NCBI GenBank assembly: GCA_012519465.1
Contig: JAAYQD010000125.1
Span: 1 to 9,300 of the forward strand
Reading direction: 5' to 3'
Length of the DNA: 9,300 nucleotides
Source of the DNA: Candidatus Cloacimonadota bacterium
Lineage (GTDB): Bacteria > Cloacimonadota > Cloacimonadia > Cloacimonadales > Cloacimonadaceae
A model generated the notes under the pieces. The model searched no databases and was not told where the DNA came from. It worked only from the letters and a program-made list of their open reading frames with translations. Positions 1-5,611 of the stretch are shown piece after piece (within the stretch, counting starts at the first letter, position 1; each line of letters starts with the position of its first letter). The translations under genes and the position numbers were made by a program.

Positions 1-393
1 ATCTATCAAAACCAAATCTTGGTATGAATTTTTGAGGTAATCCAAATCCGCACTTACCACCAATTGAAAAGTTCGGGATTCCCAGCTGGATTGCGTTTCA
101 CTTGCCCATTCCCAGATACTCTTTTTATCCACCACAAAAGAGGAGTGGTTGCGGGATAAGGAGACGGCGGCATATTCCCGAGCCAGGGAATCCTCCCGAT
201 TTGAGAAAAAGGTGTCTGCATAGCCAAAGCCAATGGTATAGCTGCCGGAAGGGATTTGCCACAACCAGGAGGGAGCGGAAAAAGGGGTGTAAATCTCTGG
301 CGACGGGATGGGATGGTAAGATCTTGTTTTATTGCCACCACAGGCACTTAGGAAGAGCATGAGGCAGCAAACGAGGGGGAGATAACGCTTCAT
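1..393 (-). CDS. Lipoprotein, possibly LPP20-like, N-terminal 131 residues (3' end outside window)
   Basis: This open frame starts at ATG 393-391 and runs off the left edge without a stop. The first 18 residues are a signal peptide with a lipobox: MKRY, a hydrophobic stretch, then LSAC with Cys18 as the lipidation site, followed by GGNK. No Asp follows the Cys, so outer-membrane sorting is plausible by the enterobacterial rule, though that rule may not hold here. The mature part has a PSWLWQIPSG stretch, then a GFGYAD motif, then a segment rich in Ala/Arg/Glu (SLAREYAAVSLSR). This order, Pro-Trp..Pro, Gly-x-Gly-x-Ala, then a helix of repeated Ala, resembles LPP20-type lipoproteins, but that is pattern resemblance only. 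The start overlaps the mnmG stop as ATGA (4 nt), so translational coupling to mnmG is likely; only a weak GGAA lies upstream. The lipoprotein call is firm and the family call weak. Confidence 0.75.
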   Translation of the reverse strand, partial: MKRYLPLVCCLMLFLSACGGNKTRSYHPIPSPEIYTPFSAPSWLWQIPSGSYTIGFGYADTFFSNREDSLAREYAAVSLSRNHSSFVVDKKSIWEWASETQSSWESRTFQLVVSADLDYLKNSYQDLVLID

Positions 394-2252
394 TTGGATT
401 CCAGAGAGCCGTGGTGTTTCTTCAGCCAAATCATGAGGGCAGCGGCATCCGTATAATTGACGCCGGGGATGCGCAGCGCCTGGGCGATATTGCGGGGGCG
501 TATGCTTGCCAGCTTTTCGCGGGCTTCCCACGCAATGGATTGGATGGCGTAATAATCCAAATCTGCCGGCAAGTGGATGTGTTCACTGTCATTAAAGCGT
601 TGCAGCTCCATCTGGGCGCGGCTGAGGTAACCGGAGTATTTGATTTCCAGCTGGATGCGGCTGGCGATATCCTGTGTCAAATCTGGTGAAGGCTGAAAGC
701 CAAAGCGGGAGAGATCGTCAAAGCTGATTTGGGGTCGTTTCAGCAGCTGGGCAAACGCCTGGGGCTCGCGGGGCAAGCCATCCTCCTCCGTGGGGGAAAA
801 CAGGCTTTTCTCAGTGTGCAGCCTTGCCCATTCCCGCTCTTTGATCTCCAGCATGGTTTGATATCTCTGCCAGCGGGTATGGGGGATCAAGCCCAGCTGG
901 TATCCCAGTGGCATCAGGCGTTCATCGGCATTGTCCTGACGCAGCATGAGGCGATATTCGGCGCGGGAGGTGAACATGCGATAAGGCTCGTTCGTGCCGC
1001 GAGTTACCAGATCATCCACCAACACGCCCATATACGCCTGGGAACGGCTGAGGATGAGGGGGGGCTTGTCTTCCAGGGAGAGGGTGGCGTTGATTCCTGC
1101 CAAAATGCCCTGTGCGGCTGCCTCTTCATAGCCGGAAGTGCCGTTGATTTGTCCCGCCAAGTAAAGCCCGTCAAAACGTTTGCTCATCAGGGAGGCATCC
1201 AGCTCCTGCCCGGAGATGCAATCATATTCGATGGCATAGGCATAGCGCATGATGCGGGCATTGTGCATGCCGGGGATGCTGTGGATGATCTGCTCTTGAA
1301 TCTGGGGCGGCAGCGAGGTGGAGACTCCATTCACATAGCCTTCATAGGTGTGGATGCCTTCCGGCTCGATGAAGACCTGGTGGGTATCGCGTTGGGGGAA
1401 TTTGACGATTTTATCCTCGATGGAGGGGCAATAGCGCGCTCCAATACCCTGGATAATGCCTCCATAAAGGGCGGAGGATGCGATATTTTGGCTGATGATT
1501 TCATGGGTTTGCGGCGTGGTGCGGGTGAGGTAGCAGGAGATGAGGTTTTGCAATTTGATATCCCGATAATGGGAGAATCCGGAAGGGTCAGGGTCTCCGG
1601 GCTGTTCTTCCAATGCGCTATAATCCAAACTGCGCAGGTCCACCCGCGGCGGGGTTCCCGTCTTAAAGCGCAACAGTTCAAAACCCATGTTGGAGAGCGC
1701 CAAGCTAAGCTCATTGGCGGAGGGTTCGCCGCTGCGTCCCCCTTCCAACACCTTGTCTCCCACATAGATGCTGCCTCTCAGGAAGGTGCCCGGGGCAAGG
1801 ATGATCTTGGGTGCAAAGTATTCCAAACCGATGTTGGTGATGACGCCCTGTACGGCTTTGCCATCGTGCAGGATATCGGTGACGGTGGATTCGATGAGCT
1901 CCAGATTGTCCTGCTCCTCCAGGGTGCGCAGCATCAATTCGCTGTAGAGCCTGCGGTCGTTTTGGCTGCGTGGTGCCCAGACGGCGGGGCCTTTTTTGCG
2001 GTTGAGCATCCTGAAATGGATGCCACTTTGATCCGCACACCAGCCCAGCTCTCCGCCCAAGGCGTCTATCTCTTTGGCGAGGTGACCCTTGGCGGGGCCG
2101 CCAAAGCTGGGGTTGCAGCTCATGCGCCCCACGCTTTCCAATTTGATTACAAACAAAGCGGTGCGGGCGCCTCTGCGGGCGGCAGCCAACGCCGCCTCTA
2201 TGCCGGCATGACCGGCGCCCACTACGATAATGTCATACTTACGATTGGTCAT
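390..2252 (-). CDS. mnmG: tRNA uridine-5-carboxymethylaminomethyl(34) synthesis enzyme MnmG (GidA)
   Basis: MnmG is the FAD/NADH-dependent partner of the GTPase MnmE. Together they install the (carboxymethyl)aminomethyl group on wobble U34 of certain tRNAs, in the cytoplasm. From ATG 2252 the protein has 620 residues, close to the 629 of E. coli MnmG. Visible signatures are the dinucleotide-binding GAGHAG at residues 12-17, the Cys46 motif MSCNPSFGG, KEIDALGG, KTGTPPR near 197-203, RYCPSIEDK with Cys275 (second conserved Cys), the FAD-contacting GQINGTSGYEEAAAQG and the TSRAEYRLMLRQDNAD block. The C-terminal MnmE-binding helical region ends IRPRNIAQALRIPGVN..., also conserved. Variants against E. 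coli are GGPAKG for GGIGKG and AVWAPRSQNDR for AVRATRAQADR; both are probably lineage differences. A TTG codon just upstream (2255-2253) is an alternative start, but ATG is preferred. No Shine-Dalgarno is seen; the start lies inside the end of engB (14-nt overlap), implying coupled translation. mnmE is not in the window. Confidence 0.98.
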   Translation of the reverse strand: MTNRKYDIIVVGAGHAGIEAALAAARRGARTALFVIKLESVGRMSCNPSFGGPAKGHLAKEIDALGGELGWCADQSGIHFRMLNRKKGPAVWAPRSQNDRRLYSELMLRTLEEQDNLELIESTVTDILHDGKAVQGVITNIGLEYFAPKIILAPGTFLRGSIYVGDKVLEGGRSGEPSANELSLALSNMGFELLRFKTGTPPRVDLRSLDYSALEEQPGDPDPSGFSHYRDIKLQNLISCYLTRTTPQTHEIISQNIASSALYGGIIQGIGARYCPSIEDKIVKFPQRDTHQVFIEPEGIHTYEGYVNGVSTSLPPQIQEQIIHSIPGMHNARIMRYAYAIEYDCISGQELDASLMSKRFDGLYLAGQINGTSGYEEAAAQGILAGINATLSLEDKPPLILSRSQAYMGVLVDDLVTRGTNEPYRMFTSRAEYRLMLRQDNADERLMPLGYQLGLIPHTRWQRYQTMLEIKEREWARLHTEKSLFSPTEEDGLPREPQAFAQLLKRPQISFDDLSRFGFQPSPDLTQDIASRIQLEIKYSGYLSRAQMELQRFNDSEHIHLPADLDYYAIQSIAWEAREKLASIRPRNIAQALRIPGVNYTDAAALMIWLKKHHGSLESK

Positions 2253-2877
2253 CAACGGGGGTTTGAGTGTCTAACCGGCTGCGCAGCCAGTCATAGATTT
2301 GTTCCAAACCTGTTTTTTTGAGGGCAGAGACGGGGAAGATGGGGGTATCCTGAAGTCCCAATCCTTTGGCAAGCACCAGCAGGGTCTTGGGGATCTTGTT
2401 TTTGGGGATTTTGTCTGCTTTGGTGGCAACCACACAAAAATCTATCTCCCTCATCCTCAGCATATCCAGCATCAGGATATCCTTTTCATCGGCGGGATGG
2501 CGGATATCCACCAACACGATGATGGCCTTCAGTTGCTCGCGGTTTTCAAAGTAATGATCCACCATCCGGCGCCATTTTTCCATCTCCGCCTGGCTCACCT
2601 GGGCATAGCCATAGCCGGGGAGGTCTGTAAATTGGAGGCGTCCTTCGGTTTGGGTTTCGTCGTCCTTCCATCTCACCAGGAAGAAGTTTAAGAGGCGCGT
2701 TTTCCCGGGAGTGGAGCTGGTTTTTGCCAGACCGTGAACGTTTGTAATGAGGTTGATCAGGGTGGATTTGCCCACGTTGCTGCGCCCCACAAAGGCAAAT
2801 TCGGCAAAGGCGCTGGCGGGGTAATCCTCCGGTTCCACGGCGCTTTTTACAAAGAAGCTTTGCACTAATCTAAGCAT
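2239..2877 (-). CDS. engB: Ribosome biogenesis GTP-binding protein EngB/YsxC
   Basis: EngB is a small TrmE-Era-type GTPase needed for late assembly of the 50S ribosomal subunit. I chose ATG 2877, giving 212 residues, near the 210 of E. coli EngB. The frame is open further up to 2970, but that extension lies entirely inside queD, has low-quality sequence, and would make the protein over-long. G motifs are all present: G1 GRSNVGKST at 31-39, G2 TPGKT at 56-60, G3 DLPGYGYA at 85-92 (the PGYGYA is typical of EngB), G4 TKAD at 152-155 and a G5-like VSAL near the C-terminus. The N-terminal FVKSAVEPEDYP is also typical of the family. The start overlaps the end of queD by 8 nt and the end overlaps mnmG by 14 nt; neither junction has a clear ribosome binding site, so coupled translation from queD is likely. 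Confidence 0.97.
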   Translation of the reverse strand: MLRLVQSFFVKSAVEPEDYPASAFAEFAFVGRSNVGKSTLINLITNVHGLAKTSSTPGKTRLLNFFLVRWKDDETQTEGRLQFTDLPGYGYAQVSQAEMEKWRRMVDHYFENREQLKAIIVLVDIRHPADEKDILMLDMLRMREIDFCVVATKADKIPKNKIPKTLLVLAKGLGLQDTPIFPVSALKKTGLEQIYDWLRSRLDTQTPVDDQS

Positions 2878-3241
2878 GAGAATACACCACAGAGCTGCGT
2901 TCGGATTCTTGGATTTCCACGCTTTCAGTTTTGATCTTGGTATCGGCAAATTCCTTTTCAAAGCGTTCAAAGATATAGCGAGCCAGGTTTTCGCTGGTGG
3001 GATTTTGGTCTTTGAAGGCAGGAAGATCGTTTAGATAGGCATGATCCAGCTCGTCCAAAATCTTTGTGAGCAGCTCTTTGATTACGCCAAAATCCAAAGC
3101 CATGCCTATTCCATCCAATTCTTGGGATGCCAGGCATACTTTTACCTTCCAATTGTGCCCGTGCAGGTTGCGGCAGGCGCCTTCATAGCCGCAAAGCTTG
3201 TGGGCTGCGCTAAAGCTATCGCTTACGCTGAGTCTATACAC
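2870..3241 (-). CDS. queD: 6-carboxy-5,6,7,8-tetrahydropterin synthase QueD (6-pyruvoyl-tetrahydropterin synthase family)
   Basis: QueD converts 7,8-dihydroneopterin triphosphate to 6-carboxytetrahydropterin, an early step to preQ0 and the queuosine modification of tRNA. The 123-residue protein is of normal length. The zinc ligands His14 (in FSAAH), His27 and His29 (in NLHGHNW) are visible, as are the catalytic Cys23 four residues before the first His of HGH, MALDFG at 47-52, the Asp66-His67 pair, PTSEN at 81-85 and the C-terminal VEIQES with Glu112. The start is GTG at 3241-3239, supported by an AAGGAGG 7 nt upstream; no in-frame ATG lies nearby. Directly upstream of that RBS is a 44-bp array of 11-bp repeats. 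The gene overlaps engB by 8 nt. No other queuosine genes (queC, queE, queF, folE) are in the window, so assignment to queuosine rather than another pterin rests on the CxxxHGH form and on bacterial context. Confidence 0.93.
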   Translation of the reverse strand: MYRLSVSDSFSAAHKLCGYEGACRNLHGHNWKVKVCLASQELDGIGMALDFGVIKELLTKILDELDHAYLNDLPAFKDQNPTSENLARYIFERFEKEFADTKIKTESVEIQESERSSVVYSHA

Positions 3242-3248
3242 TTGTTAT

Positions 3249-3255
3249 CCTCCTT
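3249..3255 (-). promoter_or_regulatory. Ribosome binding site fixing the GTG start of queD
   Basis: On the minus strand this reads AAGGAGG, a near-perfect Shine-Dalgarno, with 7 nt between it and the GTG at 3241-3239. It decides the non-ATG start of queD and, unlike the overlapping junctions downstream, shows queD can be translated independently. Confidence 0.85.
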
Positions 3256-3260
3256 ATGTA

Positions 3261-3304
3261 AGACAAGGGTGAGGCATGCGTGAGGCATGCGTGAGACAAG
3301 GGTG
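3261..3304. repeat. Tandem array of four 11-bp units in A-B-B-A order
   Basis: Four contiguous 11-mers read on the plus strand AGACAAGGGTG (3261-3271), AGGCATGCGTG (3272-3282), AGGCATGCGTG (3283-3293) and AGACAAGGGTG (3294-3304). The two unit types agree at 8 of 11 positions and form a palindrome-like order, A-B-B-A, although they are direct repeats. Each B unit holds the self-complementary GCATGC (3274-3279, 3285-3290), which could pair as a 6-bp stem with a 5-nt loop. The array fills most of the gap between the unknown lipoprotein and the queD RBS, so in a read-through transcript it would sit in the untranslated spacer. It may be a minisatellite, a copy of a dispersed repeat, or a protein-binding array. 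It is not followed by a T-run in either direction, so it is not a classical terminator. Confidence 0.8.
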
Positions 3305-3341
3305 GTTAATGGGCAAGCACCAATGAAAGTGATGACAGATA

Positions 3342-3851
3342 TCAAATCTTGGTCTTGGTTTTCTGGGTTCCGGGCTTGCGACTGGCATGCAGATGAAAAC
3401 GGTAGATTCCATCACTGTGGATGATTTCGATATTATCTTCATCAGCAATTTGCGGCTGGATAGTCTTGCCTGTGCCATCATTGCGGAGGTGATAATAAGT
3501 GAGGCTGGGGCCATTGGGATGGCAGGTAAGGGTATAAAATCTATCCCTTCCATCCTCACCATTATACATAAATCCGCCAGGGCTTCCCTTTTCAGATGTG
3601 ACGGTATATGTACCGCTCCACTCTCTGCCAGATGTGGTTTCATATTCAAAACTGTAGGAGCCGGGAAAGCATCTGTAATATGAATTGACGCTAAATCCAA
3701 AGGGGATGCTATCGTTATTATCCCAATAGCGAACACAGTCAAAGAGATTGATCCTGAGGTATATCCGGCCGTCTGTGCCGTCTTGACCTATACAGCCAAA
3801 GAGCAGCATACCAATGAGGATCAAACCGGTAATCAACTTAATCTTTTTCAT
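3342..3851 (-). CDS. Small lipoprotein of unknown function
   Basis: I do not recognise this 169-residue protein. It starts with a clear lipoprotein signal: MKKIKLITG, a hydrophobic core, then LLFGC with Cys20 as the lipidation residue. Immediately after the Cys comes GQDGTDGR, a Gly-Asp-rich tether often seen in secreted lipoproteins. The rest is rich in Tyr, Gly, Asp and Ser, with further cysteines at roughly 39, 61 and 111, and looks beta-rich (YSFEYETTSGREWSGTYTV). A basic tail (SRKPGTQKTKTKI) ends it. No enzyme motif is visible. The start has an AAGGAG 9 nt upstream. It lies 36 nt downstream of purE and 100 nt upstream of queD on the same strand, so it could be cotranscribed with both. 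Its base composition seems more AT-rich and its content unlike its housekeeping neighbours, which suggests a lineage-specific gene. Confidence 0.8.
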   Translation of the reverse strand: MKKIKLITGLILIGMLLFGCIGQDGTDGRIYLRINLFDCVRYWDNNDSIPFGFSVNSYYRCFPGSYSFEYETTSGREWSGTYTVTSEKGSPGGFMYNGEDGRDRFYTLTCHPNGPSLTYYHLRNDGTGKTIQPQIADEDNIEIIHSDGIYRFHLHASRKPGTQKTKTKI

Positions 3852-3887
3852 GTTGTTATACTCCTTCTTTCAAAGGTGAAGTGTGTC

Positions 3888-4340
3888 TTATGCTTTTACA
3901 AACGCCTCCTTAAAACCCTGCATCTTTGCTGCCAGGGCGGGCTGGGAGGTTGCCAATATCTGTATTGCCAACAGCGCTGCATTCTTGCTGCCATTGATGG
4001 CTACACAAGCCACGGGCACTCCCGGAGGCATTTGCACGATGCTGTAAAGGGCGTCCTTGCCGCCAAGGGCGGAGCCGGACAGGGGAACGCCGATTACGGG
4101 AAGATGGGTGTGGGAGGCGATCACGCCGGGCAGATGGGCTGCCATTCCCGCACAAGCGATGATTACCTTCACTCCTTCAGAGGCGGCGTTTTGTGCCAGA
4201 AGGGTGGTCTGTTGGGGTTTCCGATGGGCGGAAGAGATATGCCAATCGTAGTCAACCCCAAATTCCTCAAGGGTATCTTTGATGGGTTGGCAGGCTTCCA
4301 GATCAGACTTGCTGCCCAGGATTACTCTTACTTGTGGCAT
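3888..4340 (-). CDS. purE: N5-carboxyaminoimidazole ribonucleotide mutase PurE (class I)
   Basis: Class I PurE interconverts N5-CAIR and CAIR in de novo purine synthesis, in the cytoplasm, usually as an octamer. The 150-residue protein shows the substrate-binding GSKSD at 9-13, SAHR at 37-40 (His39 aligns with the E. coli catalytic His45), AGMAAHLPG at 64-72, and the long conserved block from GVPLSG through SIVQMPPGVPV at 84-110, then AINGSKNAALLA. The AAHLPG motif fits class I rather than the class II AIR carboxylases of animals and some spirochaetes. ATG 4340 lies 2 nt after the stop of the HTH-EIIA gene and has no evident RBS, so it is probably coupled to that gene. PurK, the usual partner making N5-CAIR, is not in the window, so where it is encoded, or whether it is present, is open. 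Confidence 0.95.
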   Translation of the reverse strand: MPQVRVILGSKSDLEACQPIKDTLEEFGVDYDWHISSAHRKPQQTTLLAQNAASEGVKVIIACAGMAAHLPGVIASHTHLPVIGVPLSGSALGGKDALYSIVQMPPGVPVACVAINGSKNAALLAIQILATSQPALAAKMQGFKEAFVKA

Positions 4341-4342
4341 TT

Positions 4343-5017
4343 TTAGCTGTTTTGGGATTCCGGCATCACGGTGAGCGCTTCGTGAATAGCTTCAATATCC
4401 GGGGCGTTGTTGAATTGCTCCAAAATATCAGGATGCATAATCAGCTTGGAAATATAGCTGAGGGAAAACAGATGCTGTTTGTCATTATGCAAGAGCAGCA
4501 TGAAAAAGATATTCACGGGCTTGTTGTCCGGAGCGTCAAAATCCACGCCTTCTGTGCTGCGGCCAAAGAGGATGCTGGGGGTTTTGATCTTGGATGGATG
4601 CAGGTGACGGGGGTGCAAGAGAGCCACTCCTTTGCCGATGGCGGTGGAAATCAACTCTTCACGAGCCACCACCACTTCATACAACCAGCGGGCATCGCGC
4701 ACCAGCTTCAATTCCTTGGCTTTTTCGCTGAGGATGCGGATGGCGTCGTATTTGTTTTCCGCCGTGAAATCGATGAAGATGTTTTCTACGCGCATATACT
4801 CTTCAAAGTGACAGATTACGCGCTTTAAGGCCAACATCTTCTCTTCGTTTTCGTTTAAGTTTTCGAGCCATTCATTCAGGGAATCCTCATCTATTTTGAG
4901 GGTCTTTCCCACCATTTTGGTTTCAAATACTTTGCTGTTGATCATCTCCTGGATGACCTTCTCAGATACTTTCAGCTTTTTGGCTGTCTCCACTCGGGAG
5001 AGGTATTTTTTTGCCAT
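4343..5017 (-). CDS. HTH (excisionase/MerR-like) and PTS EIIA (PtsN-type) fusion protein
   Basis: This 224-residue protein joins two domains. Residues 5-51 look like an excisionase-type winged helix-turn-helix (YLSRVETAKKLKVSEKVIQ ... VGKTLKIDEDSLNEWL), which binds DNA or a partner. Residues about 78-220 match PTS EIIA of the fructose/nitrogen type (PtsN): REEL..TAIGKGVALLH, then FDAPDNKPVNIFFMLL, then HLFSLSYISKLI. The phosphorylatable His is probably His135, in GVALLH where the family usually has GxAxPH, so Pro is replaced by Leu. His182 fits the second conserved His. I infer a phosphorylation-responsive regulator rather than a sugar transporter component, since no EIIB or EIIC is nearby. 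The ATG at 5017 has AAGGAGGT 6 nt upstream. It is the first gene of the leftward set and abuts purE; PTS signalling genes (ptsI, ptsH) are not visible here. Confidence 0.85.
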   Translation of the reverse strand: MAKKYLSRVETAKKLKVSEKVIQEMINSKVFETKMVGKTLKIDEDSLNEWLENLNENEEKMLALKRVICHFEEYMRVENIFIDFTAENKYDAIRILSEKAKELKLVRDARWLYEVVVAREELISTAIGKGVALLHPRHLHPSKIKTPSILFGRSTEGVDFDAPDNKPVNIFFMLLLHNDKQHLFSLSYISKLIMHPDILEQFNNAPDIEAIHEALTVMPESQNS

Positions 5018-5110
5018 TTGATACCTCCTTTCAGTATCAGTACTTAGTATGTTTTTTAAGTTTTTAAAGGTTTATCTTGACAAGGATGTAGTATTTTTTG
5101 GGCTTGATAT
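5018..5110. promoter_or_regulatory. Divergent intergenic region between the HTH-EIIA gene and the LptE-like gene
   Basis: This 93-bp AT-rich stretch separates the two divergent gene sets and should hold promoters for both. A TTGACAA at 5077-5083 reads TTGACA rightward and TTGTCA leftward, so it could serve as a -35 in either direction, but no good -10 lies 16-18 bp away on either strand. Next to the EIIA start are tandem hexamers TCAGTA (5031-5036) and TCAGTA (5037-5042), followed by CTTAGTA (5043-5049). These overlap the 5' leader and could be an operator. The EIIA RBS (AAGGAGG, minus strand) occupies 5024-5030. No RBS is visible upstream of the LptE-like ATG at 5111. Confidence 0.4.
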
Positions 5111-5611
5111 ATGGTCAAGATATTTATTACTTACACCCTGATTTTGTTGCTAATGGCAGGATGCGCATATTCCGTATATGTAAACGCTTATCCGCATCTA
5201 AAAAAAATCCGTATTGCGCCTTTTGAGAATCGCAGTACGGAATTTGCCATTGGTGATGATGTATTTGGGGGTTTGAACAATCACTTTCGCTCGGATGGCA
5301 GGCTCAAGCCCGTCACCCAAAACCCGGATTGCGTGTTGGAAGGAGTGCTTACCTCTTTTGAAGAGAGCATTCATAGCTATGATGCTGCCAATCGCATCCA
5401 AGATTACCAGCTGCGGCTCACGCTCAGCGTCACCTTCACCGATCTTGTCCAAAATGAGGTGATTTGGGAAAATAGAAACCTTACACTATATGAAACTTAT
5501 GCCGTCGGCTCTGGCAGTACCGCCAGATTTGGCAGCAAAGAGGAAGCAACCGATGAACTCATCAAAAACCTCTTCAAAACAATCATCCAAAACAGCCTCG
5601 AGCGCTGGTAG
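5111..5611 (+). CDS. LptE-like LPS-assembly lipoprotein
   Basis: LptE is the outer-membrane lipoprotein that plugs the LptD barrel and helps insert lipopolysaccharide. The 166-residue protein has a signal peptide with a lipobox ending LLMAGC (Cys18, Met at -3), then AYS. After that comes the family pattern: YPHLKKIRIAPFENRSTEF, a (V/G)L.GxL element (CVLEGVLTSFEE), a predicted alternating beta segment YQLRLTLSVTFTDL, then IWENRNLTLYETY, and a C-terminal helix with EEATDELIKNLFKTIIQNSLERW. This order fits the LptE family well, including variants found outside Proteobacteria. ATG 5111 is the first possible start, since an in-frame stop lies just upstream, yet no Shine-Dalgarno precedes it. It is the first gene of the rightward set. 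Its partner lptD is not in the window. Confidence 0.8.
   Translation: MVKIFITYTLILLLMAGCAYSVYVNAYPHLKKIRIAPFENRSTEFAIGDDVFGGLNNHFRSDGRLKPVTQNPDCVLEGVLTSFEESIHSYDAANRIQDYQLRLTLSVTFTDLVQNEVIWENRNLTLYETYAVGSGSTARFGSKEEATDELIKNLFKTIIQNSLERW
5540..5544 (+). promoter_or_regulatory. Ribosome binding site supporting the internal start of the RluB-like gene
   Basis: GAGGA lies 8 nt before ATG 5553, inside the coding region of the LptE-like gene. It favours this start over the in-frame ATG at 5490, which would extend the overlap to 122 nt. Confidence 0.5.

Noticed and set aside
729..2321. 530-codon open frame on the plus strand
   Set aside because: It lies antisense to mnmG, which has every family motif. 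The translation has no recognisable domain and reflects codon bias of the opposite strand.
2878..2970. Longer N-terminus of EngB
   Set aside because: The extra 31 codons lie within queD, are rich in Lys/Asn, and make the protein longer than the family; ATG 2877 gives normal length and a typical N-terminus.
3261..3304. CRISPR array or rho-independent terminator
   Set aside because: Units are 11 bp, contiguous and lack spacers; the possible 6-bp GCATGC hairpin has no following T-run on either strand.
3254..3742. 162-codon minus-strand frame ending in the 11-bp repeat array
   Set aside because: It overlaps the lipoprotein gene in another frame, lacks an RBS and family features; its Cys/His-rich tail is simply translated repeat.
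5077..5105. A complete sigma-70 promoter for the LptE-like gene
   Set aside because: TTGACA is present but 16-18 bp downstream there is only a GGGCTT-like sequence, so I kept it as a partial element within the intergenic region.
5490..5552. Longer N-terminus of the RluB-like protein from ATG 5490
   Set aside because: It would lengthen the overlap with the LptE-like gene to 122 nt and has no better RBS than the GAGGA before 5553.
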